A program made the position numbers and the translations under genes. A model generated the notes under the pieces. That model searched no databases. It saw nothing but the letters and a program-made list of their open reading frames with translations, and was not told the DNA's origin. Positions 41,999 through 51,111 of a DNA stretch of 64,000 bases are shown one piece after another (within the stretch, counting starts at the first letter, position 1; every line of letters starts with the position of its first letter). This DNA comes from Hyphomicrobiales bacterium (GTDB lineage Bacteria; Pseudomonadota; Alphaproteobacteria; Rhizobiales; Rhizobiaceae). The stretch lies in the NCBI GenBank assembly GCA_900469345.1, contig UBWZ01000001.1, forward strand, positions 140,141 through 204,140, read 5' to 3'.

Positions 41999-42843
41999 AG
42001 CGCCCACTCCGGCTTGCGGTCGAGAACCGGCAGCGGATGCCGGTCCGAGCCGATGGTCGGCAGGCAGTTGAGCAGCCCGCGCGTATAGGGGTGCTGCGCC
42101 TGCGACAGATCCGCGGTTGCCAGTTCCTCGACGACCCGGCCCGCATACATCACCAGCACCCGGTTGCAGAAGGACGAAACGAGCCGCAGGTCGTGGCTGA
42201 TGAAGATCAGCCCCATGCCGCGCTCGGCCACCAGCTTGTCGAGAATGGCGAGCACTTCGAGCTGCACCGTCACGTCCAGCGCCGATGTGGGCTCGTCGGC
42301 GATCAAAAGCTCCGGCCCGCAGATAAGCATCATGGCGATCATTACCCGCTGCCCCATGCCGCCGGAAACCTCGTGCGGGTAGAGCGAAAACACCCGTTCC
42401 GGATCGCGGATCTGCACCGCCTCCAGCATGGCGAGCGTGCGCGCCTTGGCTTCGGCGTTCGACACCTTTTCGTGCGTCTTCAGCGTCTCGATGATCTGCC
42501 GGCCGATGGTCATCACCGGGTTCAGCGAATATTTCGGGTCCTGCAGGATCATCGCCACCTGCTTGCCGCGCAGATGCCGCCGCTCCGATGCCGGCATCTC
42601 CAGGAGGTTGCGGCCCCTGAAGGCGAGCGTCTTGGCTGTAATCCGCGCCTGCGAGGGCGTCAGCCCCATGATCGCGCGCCCGGTCTGCGACTTGCCGGAG
42701 CCCGATTCCCCGACGATGCCGAGCCGTTCTCGGCCGAGCGTAAACGAAACGCCGCGTACCGCCTCCACCTCGCCCGTGCGGGTCGGAAAGGTCACGCGCA
42801 GGTCGTCGACTGCGAGCAGCGGCTGGTCTGTAGCGACGCTCAT
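41995..42843 (-). CDS. ABC transporter ATPase, DppD type
   Basis: Protein of 282 aa starting MSVATDQPLLAVDDLRVTFP. Walker A GESGSGKS, signature VSGGMGQRVMIAMM (a Gly where Arg is common) and LLIADEPTSALD are present. The oligopeptide C-terminal motif AQHPYTRGLLNCLP is present. It overlaps the upstream permease by 4 bp. The first domain lacks a fused partner, unlike the ATPase at 23.6 kb. Confidence 0.92.
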   Translation of the reverse strand: MSVATDQPLLAVDDLRVTFPTRTGEVEAVRGVSFTLGRERLGIVGESGSGKSQTGRAIMGLTPSQARITAKTLAFRGRNLLEMPASERRHLRGKQVAMILQDPKYSLNPVMTIGRQIIETLKTHEKVSNAEAKARTLAMLEAVQIRDPERVFSLYPHEVSGGMGQRVMIAMMLICGPELLIADEPTSALDVTVQLEVLAILDKLVAERGMGLIFISHDLRLVSSFCNRVLVMYAGRVVEELATADLSQAQHPYTRGLLNCLPTIGSDRHPLPVLDRKPEWAL

Positions 42844-43769
42844 TGGCCGGCCTCCTTCGGATCCAGCGCATCGCGCAATCCGTCGCCGAGAAGATTGAAG
42901 CCGAGGCTGACGATCAGGATGGCAAAGCCCGGCATGGCGGCCACCCACCACTGGTCGAGGATGAAGCGGCGACCGGATGCGATCATCGCGCCCCATTCGG
43001 GCAGCGGCGGCTGCGCGCCGAGGCCGAGGAACCCGAGGCCGGCAGCGGTCAGGATGATGCCGGCCATGTCGAGCGTCACCCGCACGATCAGCGACGACAG
43101 GCAGAGCGGCATGATGTGGCGCAGCACGATGCGGAACGGCGAGGCCCCCATCAGCCGCACCGCGGCGATGAACTCGGAATTCCGGAAGGTCAGCGTTTCG
43201 GCTCGCGCGATGCGGGCATAGGGCGGCCAGGAGGTGACCGCGATGGCCAGAATCGCGTTCTCGATGCCGGGACCGAGGGCCGCCACCAGCGCCAGCGCCA
43301 GCACGAGCTTCGGAAAGGCGAGGAAGATGTCGGTGATGCGCATCAGCACCGCGTCCACCCAGCCACCCGCGTAGCCGGCAACCGTGCCGACGAGCAGCCC
43401 GATCGGCGCGGCGATCACCGCCACCAGCACCACCACGAAAAGCGTCAGCCGCGATCCGTGGATCAGCCGCGAAAGGATGTCGCGGCCCTGGTCGTCGGTG
43501 CCGAGCCAGTATCCGGCAGACCCTGGCGGCAGCAGCCGCGAGTTCATCAGGTCGCCTTGAACAGGGTTGTGCGGCGCCAGCACGTCGGCCAGCGCTGCCA
43601 CCACTAGGAGAAGCACGATGATACCAAGGCCGAGCAGCGCCAGCCGGTTTTCGGCAAACCGCGACCACACCACATAGGCGCGGCCGAGCTTGGCCTGCCG
43701 GCGCGAGGCGGGACGATCGGACAGCAGCCATGCGCGGCTGTAGGGCTTGGGTGTCTCGACCACGCTCAT
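42840..43769 (-). CDS. ABC transporter permease, DppC type (set 2)
   Basis: Protein of 309 aa starting MSVVETPKPYSRAWLLSDRP. YWLGTDDQGRDILSRLIHGSRLTLFV is the DppC landmark, and EFIAAVRLMGASPFRIVLRHIMP the coupling loop. A long cytoplasmic N-terminus (about 40 residues) precedes the first helix. Overlaps of 4 bp at both ends show tight coupling. Confidence 0.92.
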   Translation of the reverse strand: MSVVETPKPYSRAWLLSDRPASRRQAKLGRAYVVWSRFAENRLALLGLGIIVLLLVVAALADVLAPHNPVQGDLMNSRLLPPGSAGYWLGTDDQGRDILSRLIHGSRLTLFVVVLVAVIAAPIGLLVGTVAGYAGGWVDAVLMRITDIFLAFPKLVLALALVAALGPGIENAILAIAVTSWPPYARIARAETLTFRNSEFIAAVRLMGASPFRIVLRHIMPLCLSSLIVRVTLDMAGIILTAAGLGFLGLGAQPPLPEWGAMIASGRRFILDQWWVAAMPGFAILIVSLGFNLLGDGLRDALDPKEAGQ

Positions 43770-44833
43770 CGGCTTCGTGTCCTGGGGTCCAGCGTCCGAT
43801 AGAGAACATCGGAAAACAGATTGATGCTGACGAAGACGACGCCGATGGCAATCGTGCCGCCGAGCACGGCATTCATGTCGGCGTTCTGCAGCGAGTTGGT
43901 GATGTAGAGCCCGAGCCCTGGCCAGGAGAAGATCGTCTCGGTCAGCACCGAACCCTCCAGCAGTCCCGCATAGGAGAGCGCAATCACCGTTACCAGCGGC
44001 ACCGCCGCATTGCGCAGCGCGTGAAACCAGATGATCCGCGTTTCCGACAGGCCCTTGGCCCGCGCCGCCACCACATATTCCTGGGACAGCTCGTTCAGCA
44101 TGAAGGAGCGGGTCATGCGGCTGATATAGGCGAGCGAAAAATAGCCGAGCAGCCCGCCCGGCAGGATGATGTGCCGGAACAGGTCCCAGAACACGTCCCA
44201 CTGCCCCTGCCAGATCGCATCGAGCAGGTAGAAGCCGGTGATCGGCGTAAAAGTGTATTCATAGACGATGTCGATGCGGCCCGGATAAGCCACCCAGTTG
44301 AGCTTTGCATAGAAGAGCACCAGCGCCAGCAGGCCGAGCCAGAAGATCGGCACGGAATAGCCGATCAGCCCGATCACCCGCACCACCTGGTCGGCGATCG
44401 AACCGCGCTTGACCGCCGCCAGCACGCCGAGCGGCACCCCGAGAAGCGCGCCGATGATCGTGCCGATCGTGGCAAGCTCGATGGTCGCCGGAAACACCCG
44501 GGCGATGTCGGCCATCACGGGGTTGGTGGTCAGCACCGAGGTCCCGAAGTCGCCCGAAACGGCCTGCTTCAGGTAGATCCAGAACTGCTCGTAGAGCGGC
44601 AGGTTGAGGCCCAGCTGCTCGCGCACCCGTTCCACCACATGCGCCGGCGCCCGGTCGCCGACGATGGCGAGCGCCGGATCGATCGGCACCACACGGCCGA
44701 TGAAGAAGGTGACGGCCAGAAGGCCGAGGAAGGTGGTGGCTGCGGTCACGAAGAACCGCAGCACCGCCATCGCGGAAGACGATGCACGGCGCCGTCTGCG
44801 CCGTGTCGCCGCTGTCGTATCGATCAGGGTCAA
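43766..44833 (-). CDS. ABC transporter permease, DppB type (set 2)
   Basis: Protein of 355 aa. A basic N-terminus (ATRRRRRRASSS) precedes the first helix. VPIDPALAIVGDRAPAHVVERVREQLGLNLPLYEQF is the DppB loop, and EYVVAARAKGLSETRIIWFHALRNA the coupling loop. It lies 17 bp after the binding-protein gene. Confidence 0.92.
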   Translation of the reverse strand: MTLIDTTAATRRRRRRASSSAMAVLRFFVTAATTFLGLLAVTFFIGRVVPIDPALAIVGDRAPAHVVERVREQLGLNLPLYEQFWIYLKQAVSGDFGTSVLTTNPVMADIARVFPATIELATIGTIIGALLGVPLGVLAAVKRGSIADQVVRVIGLIGYSVPIFWLGLLALVLFYAKLNWVAYPGRIDIVYEYTFTPITGFYLLDAIWQGQWDVFWDLFRHIILPGGLLGYFSLAYISRMTRSFMLNELSQEYVVAARAKGLSETRIIWFHALRNAAVPLVTVIALSYAGLLEGSVLTETIFSWPGLGLYITNSLQNADMNAVLGGTIAIGVVFVSINLFSDVLYRTLDPRTRSR

Positions 44834-44850
44834 GGAATGGGCCTTTCAGG

Positions 44851-46491
44851 CTAGTCCTTGGAGACCGGATAGACGAAGTTCGTGTCGAAGCTCGGTCCAA
44901 GCTTGAAGTTCTTCAGCTTGGGCGAATAGCCCGCCACTTCCGTCTGCTGGAAGACGATCACGAACGGGCTGGTGGCCAGGACCTTCTTCTGCAGGTCTTC
45001 GTAGATCGCCGCGCGCTTGGCGGAATCCTTTTCCAGCAGCGCCCCCTTGGAAGCGTCGGACAGCTCCTTCGGAACGTCCCAGGCATTGCGCCAGGCGAGC
45101 GTCTTGCTCTTGCCCTCGTCGGAATTGTCCGGGTTGACCGTAAACGTCTCGGCATTCGAGTTCGGGTCGAAATAGTCCGAACCCCACTGGCCGATGTAGA
45201 TGTCGTGCGTGCGGGCGCGGAACTTGGTCAGCGTCTGCTTGCCGTCGCCCGGAATGATCTCGAGCTTGATGCCGGCCTGCGCCAGCGTCTGCTGCACGCT
45301 TTCGGCAATGCCCGTCACCGGCTGGGTGTTGCGCACGTCCATGGTCACGGTAAAGCCGTCCTTGAGACCGGCCTTGGCGAGCAGTTCCTTGGCCTTGGCG
45401 ACGTCCAGCTTGTAGGGGTTGTCGGAGAGCGCGCCGAGTTGGCCCTTGGGCAGGAAGGTCTGGTGGATCTCGCCGATGCCCTTGATCAGCGTCGCGCCGA
45501 TCGCGTCATAGTCGACCAGGTACTTCATCGCCTCGACCACTTCCGGCTTGGCCAGGTTCTTGTTCTTCTGGTTGAGGCTGAAGTAGTAGACGGTGCCCTT
45601 CGGCGCGGACGTCAGGAGCACGCCCTTCTTCTGGACGGCGTCGAGATCGCCGGGCTCGAGGTTGCGGGCGACGTCGATATCGCCGTTTTCGAGCGCCAGG
45701 CGCTGGCCCGAGCTTTCCTTCATGTGGCGGTAGATGACCCGCTTCAGCTTCGGCTTTTCGCCGTAGTAGTTGGGGTTGGCTTCCATGATCACGGCTTCGT
45801 TGGCACGCCATGCCACGGTCTTGTACGGGCCGGAACCGGCATAACCGGTCTTCATCCACTCGTTGCCGAAATCCGTGTCGTACTTGTAGTCGGCGGTCTT
45901 CTCGACCTTCTTGGCATGCTCCATGACGACCTTCTTGTCGACGATCGAGGCAACCGTCGCGGTCAGCACGTTGAGCACGAAGCTCGGCGCATAGGGCTTG
46001 TCGATCGTGAACGTAAAGGTCGCATCGTCCGTGGCCTTCGCCTTGTCGGCGACATTGTCGCCGGTCAGGCCGAACTGGGTGAGCAGGAAGGCCGGCGACT
46101 TGTCGAGCTTCACGGCGCGTTCGAACGAGAAGGCGACGTCGGCGGCCGTGATCGGGTTGCCGGACGCGAACTTCAGGCCGTGCTTCAGCTTGAACGTATA
46201 GGTCAGGCCGTCATCCGACGTGGTCCAGCTGGCGGCGAGGTCGCCGATCACCTTCGACGTGTCGCTGGGGTCCAGCATGACGAGCTTGCTGTAGCAGTTG
46301 GCGGTCACTTCGGCCGTCGATAGCTCGAAGGCTTCGCCCGGATCGATGGTGATGATGTCGTCGATCGCAAAGCCCTCGACCAGCGTATCGGCCGGCGTTG
46401 CAGCGAAAGCCTGCGGCGCGGCTGCAAGCAGCAGGCCGAAAGCGGCGCTGGTGGACAGCACGCGGAAGCTCTTGTGGAGCGAATGGATCAT
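44851..46491 (-). CDS. ABC transporter binding protein, SBP family 5 (set 2)
   Basis: Protein of 546 aa starting MIHSLHKSFRVLSTSAAFGL with a signal peptide ending QAFA-AT. AGGGGAA precedes the ATG at 46491. Typical family-5 text: LKHGLKFASGNPITAADVAFSFERAVKLDKSPAF and EVVEAMKYLVDYDAIGATLIKG. It probably binds dipeptides, given the adjacent membrane dipeptidase. Confidence 0.92.
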   Translation of the reverse strand: MIHSLHKSFRVLSTSAAFGLLLAAAPQAFAATPADTLVEGFAIDDIITIDPGEAFELSTAEVTANCYSKLVMLDPSDTSKVIGDLAASWTTSDDGLTYTFKLKHGLKFASGNPITAADVAFSFERAVKLDKSPAFLLTQFGLTGDNVADKAKATDDATFTFTIDKPYAPSFVLNVLTATVASIVDKKVVMEHAKKVEKTADYKYDTDFGNEWMKTGYAGSGPYKTVAWRANEAVIMEANPNYYGEKPKLKRVIYRHMKESSGQRLALENGDIDVARNLEPGDLDAVQKKGVLLTSAPKGTVYYFSLNQKNKNLAKPEVVEAMKYLVDYDAIGATLIKGIGEIHQTFLPKGQLGALSDNPYKLDVAKAKELLAKAGLKDGFTVTMDVRNTQPVTGIAESVQQTLAQAGIKLEIIPGDGKQTLTKFRARTHDIYIGQWGSDYFDPNSNAETFTVNPDNSDEGKSKTLAWRNAWDVPKELSDASKGALLEKDSAKRAAIYEDLQKKVLATSPFVIVFQQTEVAGYSPKLKNFKLGPSFDTNFVYPVSKD

Positions 46492-46551
46492 GTGAGTTCC
46501 CCTGTCTTTCAAATTAAGACTTTTGTCTTCGGTTCTTGAACGCGTCTTGGC

Positions 46552-47601
46552 CTATTCGTGCCAGGCCTGGCCAAGCACCCTCAGCCAGTTTCCCCGGCAC
46601 AGCTTGGCAAGGTCTTCGTCAGCGTATCCCTCGGTTTTGAGAGCCGCAACCAGATTCTGGTTTCCTGCTGCATCTTGAATTTCCTGTGGAATTGTCGCTC
46701 CGTCGAAGTCGGATCCGAGCGCCACATGATCGATCCCCATGCGCTCCACCATGTAGTTGATGTGGCGGATCATGTCCGACATCGGCGTTGCCGCATCGTC
46801 GCGACCGTCGGCCCGCAGCATGGTCACGGCATAGTTGAGCCCGGCAAGCCCGCCGCTCTCCTTGATGGCATCCATCTGCCGGTCGGTCAGGTTGCGCGCC
46901 ACCGGCGTCAGCGCATGGGCGTTCGAATGGCTGGCGATCAGCGGCTGGTCGGAGGTCTTCGCCACGTCCCAGAAGCCCTTCTCGGTGATATGCGACAGGT
47001 CGATCAGGATGCCGAGACGGTTGCAGGCCTTGATCAGCTCGAAGCCGGGGTCGGTAAGGCCGGGGCCGGTATCGGTCGTCATCGGGTAGGCGAACGGCAC
47101 GCCATGGCCGAAGATGTTGTGGCGGCTCCAGACCGGCCCGAGAGAGCGCAACCCGGCCGCATAAAAGACCTCGAGATTGTTGAGATCGACGTCGATCGCC
47201 TCGCAGCCCTCCATATGCATGACGGCGGCGAAAAGGCCCTCCCCCATGGCCCGGGAGATGTCGGCGGTCGAGCGGCACAGCCGCCAGGCATTGGCACGGT
47301 CGAGCCGCAGCGCGATCGCGGCCTTCTCGAGCGCGATGTCGAGCGATGGCTGGTAGTCGAGCGGTGCCGCCAGCGGCGTCTCGTAATGTCCCTGCGCGTC
47401 GGGCTCCTTCAGCACCAGGTCCCCGGACGGGATGTAGATGGCGCAGAGCCCACCGGCCAATCCGCCCGCCTTGGCGCGCGGTGCGTCGATATGGCCGACC
47501 GACGTTCCCTTGGCAAATTCGGCCACCGGGTCGCCGCCCGCCTTCATGGTCCGCCAGAGCCGAAGGAGGACGTCGTTATGGCCGTCGAACACCAGTTCCA
47601 T
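46552..47601 (-). CDS. Membrane dipeptidase (peptidase M19)
   Basis: Protein of 349 aa starting MELVFDGHNDVLLRLWRTMK; AGGAA lies before this ATG, while the upstream ATG at 47625 has no ribosome site. Zinc ligands of the M19 family are visible: DGHNDVL, HMEGCEA, LIDLSHIT, ASHSNAHAL and the late aspartate in GSDFDGA. The enzyme hydrolyses dipeptides, including D-residue ones. No signal peptide is present, so it acts in the cytoplasm on imported dipeptides. It is the first gene of the transport block. Confidence 0.92.
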   Translation of the reverse strand: MELVFDGHNDVLLRLWRTMKAGGDPVAEFAKGTSVGHIDAPRAKAGGLAGGLCAIYIPSGDLVLKEPDAQGHYETPLAAPLDYQPSLDIALEKAAIALRLDRANAWRLCRSTADISRAMGEGLFAAVMHMEGCEAIDVDLNNLEVFYAAGLRSLGPVWSRHNIFGHGVPFAYPMTTDTGPGLTDPGFELIKACNRLGILIDLSHITEKGFWDVAKTSDQPLIASHSNAHALTPVARNLTDRQMDAIKESGGLAGLNYAVTMLRADGRDDAATPMSDMIRHINYMVERMGIDHVALGSDFDGATIPQEIQDAAGNQNLVAALKTEGYADEDLAKLCRGNWLRVLGQAWHE

Positions 47602-47694
47602 GTATGCTTGTTCCTGATTTCTCATGATGATTTGGTCGCGGTGAGAAGCAGCGATCCTAGTCACGCGCAAAAGGTTCGCAAGGCAAAAACGCCA

Positions 47695-48372
47695 TCAGCG
47701 GACCCAGCCTCCGTCACCCGCGCGGCGCAGCAGCGGCGTCCTGAACGCGCCCACCACACGCGGCCGCCACTGCGCCCCGAACGAATCGAGGCTGGCGTGC
47801 CAGCGCTCCGATTGCAGCATCGCCGCGCCGATCACCACCGGCTCGATGTCGAGCGATTGCATCAGCGTCAGCGCGGATCGGATCGACGTGCCGCTGGAGA
47901 TCACGTCGTCCACCAGCGCCACCCGCTTGCCCTTTATCAGCGGCAACATGCGCGGATCCACATAGAGCCGCTTCTGCTGGTCCGGCGTGGTGATCGAGGA
48001 CATCGGAACTGACAGCGTCTCGTCGTACCAGAACTTGCGCGAGGTCCCGAGCGGCACGTAGCGGGTATGGCCGAGCATGCGGGCAACGCCGGAGGCGAGC
48101 GTCAGACCGAGCGTCGGAAGCCCGACGATCACCTCGGGGCGCCATTCTGCAAGGCGCGGGGCAAGGGCTCCGGCCAGTGCATCCTGGACGTCGAAACTCG
48201 CCTGGTTGATGATCAGCGAGGCCAGCGCCTGCTGCCCGTCGCCAAGCGCCCGGATCGGCAGCGGAAGTTCGCGGCCATCCGGCAGCTCGACCGGAAAGAA
48301 GTCCGCGAACGGACCGGCCGGGTCGAAACTGCCCGCCGGATAGAGGATCTGCCAGAAGTCGTGCGGCTGCAT
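47695..48372 (-). CDS. Phosphoribosyltransferase of the purine operon
   Basis: Protein of 225 aa starting MQPHDFWQILYPAGSFDPAG. The PRPP-binding motif VALVDDVISSGTS is intact, and VIVGLPTLGLTLASGVARMLG precedes it. The fold is that of type I PRTases related to adenine or xanthine PRTases. In this operon it should convert a free base (hypoxanthine or adenine) to the nucleotide using PRPP. It lies 7 bp after adenine deaminase. The base specificity is inferred. Confidence 0.85.
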   Translation of the reverse strand: MQPHDFWQILYPAGSFDPAGPFADFFPVELPDGRELPLPIRALGDGQQALASLIINQASFDVQDALAGALAPRLAEWRPEVIVGLPTLGLTLASGVARMLGHTRYVPLGTSRKFWYDETLSVPMSSITTPDQQKRLYVDPRMLPLIKGKRVALVDDVISSGTSIRSALTLMQSLDIEPVVIGAAMLQSERWHASLDSFGAQWRPRVVGAFRTPLLRRAGDGGWVR

Positions 48373-48379
48373 TGCGGGC

Positions 48380-50170
48380 CTATTCGATGATCGAGAGAAC
48401 GGGTGTCTCCAGGAGAGTTCCCGTGGAAACGTCGGCAATGCCCCGGTCGGTCTGGTGCGGTCCGGCATTGCAGGCGAGCGTCGCGCCGAAGCAGGCCTTG
48501 AACACCAGATAGGGCGGCTCCCAGGCAACCACCGCGTCCATCGCCGCCCGGATTTCGCGGAAGCGGTCCGCGACCTCCGGGAGCGGCGCCTCGGAGACGA
48601 GCCCCGACAGCGGCAGCGGCAGCAGCGCCTTGACCTCGCCGTCCTGAACCACGGCCATGCCGCCGCCGGCCCCGATCACCGCATTGGCGGCAACCGCCAT
48701 GTCGTCGGGATCGGCGCCGAAGACCGTCAGGTTGTGGCTGTCATGCGCAAGCGTGGTCGCAAAGGCGCCCTGCCACGTGCCCCAGCCTTGCAGGAAACCG
48801 ACACGGGTGCGGCTGTCGGCGCGGCCGTGGCGATGGGTCACGGCGATCATCACCGTACCCTCCGGGGGCACCACGTGGCCATCGACGACATCCGCACCCG
48901 TTTCTCCCCATTGCGTGAACCGCGGTCGCGCAATGGTCGCCAGGCGAATCTTCTTACCCTCGGACGCCACCCGGAAATCCTGCGCCGTCAGGCGGCCGAG
49001 CTTGACCGAGGCGCGCAGGGGCGCCGGGTCGGCGGCCGGCATGTCGCAGCAGGCAGCCCCCGTCCGCGCCACCACGGTGCCGCTGACGATCACGGCGCGA
49101 GCCCGGAAATCGGCGAGGTCTTCGAACACGGCGATGTCGGCACGGCGCCCGGGCGCAATCAACCCGAGATCGGTGCGCCCGAGCCGCGCGGCGCCATTGA
49201 GCGTGGCGGCCCGCAGCGCCCATTCCGGCCGCATGCCGTAGCGGACGAGGCGACGCACCACGTCGTCCAGCCCGCCGCCATCCATCAGGTCGTCCGGAAA
49301 CACGTCGTCCGTGCAGAGCGTCACCGTCTGCGGCAAATGACCGATCCGGTTGATCGCCTCCACCAGCTCCGGCAGCAGGTGATCGTGCGAGCCGCGCAAT
49401 TCGATGGTGAGGCCGGCGCGCAGTTTTTGCAGGAGATCGTCAGCCGAGACCAGCTCGTGATCCGAGGTCACGCCTGCCACCATGAAGGCGGCGAGGTCGC
49501 TGCCGGTCAGGCCGCGGGCATGGCCGCAAAGCAGCTTTTCGGACTCGAGCGCCGCCTGCACGATGGCGCTCATGCGCGGGTCGCGGTCGATCACGCCGCG
49601 CATGTTCATCACTTCGGCCAGTCCGCTAATCTTCGGCCAGAAGAGCATTTCCTCGATCGCTGCCGCGTCGAAATCCGCCCCCGCCATTTCGAGGCCGGGC
49701 GCCGAGGGCACGCAGGACGGCGCCAGCATGACGAAGCGCAGCGGCAGCGGATCGACCGCACCGACGGCCCAGCACACCCCGTCCACGCCGTGCACATTGC
49801 CGAATTCATGCGGATCCCAGACCACTGTGGTCACCCCGCGCGGCACCACGGCGGCGGCATAGGTCGCCGGCGTCACCATCGAGCTTTCGACATGCATGTG
49901 CGTGTCGATCAGCCCGGGCGACACGAAGGCACCGGTCGCGTCGATGATCTCGCCGGCATCGCTGCGGCTGCCGGGCGTGTGAACGCTGGCGATCAGCGGT
50001 CCGACCAGCCCGATATCGGCCGGTCGCAGCTCGCCGGTCACCACGTCCACCAGCGTCCCGCCGGTGATCAGGATATCGAATGGCGCCACGCCGCGGGCGG
50101 CATCCACCGCCCGGTTGCGCAGGGCGGCTTCGGTGAAAGCGTGACCGTCCACAATGATGCCGCTCACCAT
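48380..50170 (-). CDS. ade: Adenine deaminase
   Basis: Protein of 596 aa, full family length. It converts adenine to hypoxanthine and ammonia using Fe or Mn. The metal-binding motif VSPGLIDTHMHVESSMVTP, PHEFGNVHG, and the C-terminal domain TVMIAVTHRHGRADSRTRVGFLQGWG with AHDSHNLTVFG identify the Ade class. Its start overlaps the nucleoside hydrolase stop by 7 bp. It links nucleoside cleavage to hypoxanthine salvage. Confidence 0.95.
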   Translation of the reverse strand: MVSGIIVDGHAFTEAALRNRAVDAARGVAPFDILITGGTLVDVVTGELRPADIGLVGPLIASVHTPGSRSDAGEIIDATGAFVSPGLIDTHMHVESSMVTPATYAAAVVPRGVTTVVWDPHEFGNVHGVDGVCWAVGAVDPLPLRFVMLAPSCVPSAPGLEMAGADFDAAAIEEMLFWPKISGLAEVMNMRGVIDRDPRMSAIVQAALESEKLLCGHARGLTGSDLAAFMVAGVTSDHELVSADDLLQKLRAGLTIELRGSHDHLLPELVEAINRIGHLPQTVTLCTDDVFPDDLMDGGGLDDVVRRLVRYGMRPEWALRAATLNGAARLGRTDLGLIAPGRRADIAVFEDLADFRARAVIVSGTVVARTGAACCDMPAADPAPLRASVKLGRLTAQDFRVASEGKKIRLATIARPRFTQWGETGADVVDGHVVPPEGTVMIAVTHRHGRADSRTRVGFLQGWGTWQGAFATTLAHDSHNLTVFGADPDDMAVAANAVIGAGGGMAVVQDGEVKALLPLPLSGLVSEAPLPEVADRFREIRAAMDAVVAWEPPYLVFKACFGATLACNAGPHQTDRGIADVSTGTLLETPVLSIIE

Positions 50171-51099
50171 GTTGCCTCCGCCCGCAGGCTTTCCAGAATG
50201 ACCGTTCTTGCCCGCTCCGCGTCGATGTCCGCCCCGAACACTGCGTTGAAGGCGCCGCGCCCGCTGCGCGTTTCGACCACGGTGCGGCCCCGCGTCAGGC
50301 CGCCGGCCAGTTCCACGTCGATCCGCGCCTCCTGCCAGGTGATGGCGTCGGGAAATACGAAGGCGACCGCGGCGACCGCATCATACAGCGACATGGCGGG
50401 CCGCCCGCGACGGATGGCGATATCGATGAAGCCGGTCAGCAGGTCGGCGAGCAGGGCTGCATTGCGGCCGCCCGCCGTCCGGACCGGCTCCACGTCCGCG
50501 GGCCGGCACATGACCTTGCGGCAGAGGTCGAGGTCGATCATGCGAAGCGGTATGCCGTGCGCGAGAACGATGCCGAGCGCCTCCGGATCGGCAAACGCGT
50601 TGAATTCCGCGGAGGCCGTGTGGTTGCCTGCCGTCACGGCGCCACCCATCCAGGTCAGATCCGTGATCCTTTCGGCAAGCTCGGGCCTTGCCAGCGCCAC
50701 GGCGGCAATATTCGTCAGGGGGCCGAGCGCCAGAATGCGGCGCTCCTCCGCGCCGTCCGGCCGGTCCTGTGCCAGCCAGTTGCACAGCGCTTCGAAGGCG
50801 CCGCCCTGAAGTTCGTCCGCGACGTCGGGCAGCGCCAGCCCGGCGCTTGGCATGCCGGTGTCGCCGAGGATAGCGGTCGCCGTTTCGAGCTGTCCGAGCA
50901 CCGGTGCGGAGCGTCCCGCATGCATCGGAAAAGGCCACACGAAGGCGGCGGCCGCGCTGGCGGCATTGCGGCGGACCTGTGCCAGCGGAGCATTTCCGAA
51001 GCTGAGCGAGATGCCGTCGATGGCAAGCCCCGCATGCGCCGCGACCATCACCGCGGCGATGTCGTCGAAGCCCATGTCCGTGTCGATCCAGATACCCAT
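50164..51099 (-). CDS. Inosine-uridine type nucleoside hydrolase
   Basis: Protein of 311 aa. The calcium-binding N-terminus DTDMGFDD is a recognisable variant of the family DTDPGxDD; here Met replaces Pro. LALGPLTNIAAVALARPEL, MGGAV and EFNAFADPEAL complete the active site. It splits purine nucleosides into base and ribose. It is 12 bp downstream of the ATPase gene. Confidence 0.92.
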   Translation of the reverse strand: MGIWIDTDMGFDDIAAVMVAAHAGLAIDGISLSFGNAPLAQVRRNAASAAAAFVWPFPMHAGRSAPVLGQLETATAILGDTGMPSAGLALPDVADELQGGAFEALCNWLAQDRPDGAEERRILALGPLTNIAAVALARPELAERITDLTWMGGAVTAGNHTASAEFNAFADPEALGIVLAHGIPLRMIDLDLCRKVMCRPADVEPVRTAGGRNAALLADLLTGFIDIAIRRGRPAMSLYDAVAAVAFVFPDAITWQEARIDVELAGGLTRGRTVVETRSGRGAFNAVFGADIDAERARTVILESLRAEATW

Positions 51100-51111
51100 G
51101 TCGGCCGCTCC

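Noticed and set aside
41101..42146. Upstream extension of the set-1 binding-protein frame
   Set aside because: The first 340 codons are an out-of-frame reading of the ATPase genes. The signal peptide marks the real start near 41090-41120.
48455..50809. 784-codon plus-strand open frame
   Set aside because: It is antisense to adenine deaminase and nucleoside hydrolase, both with complete motifs.
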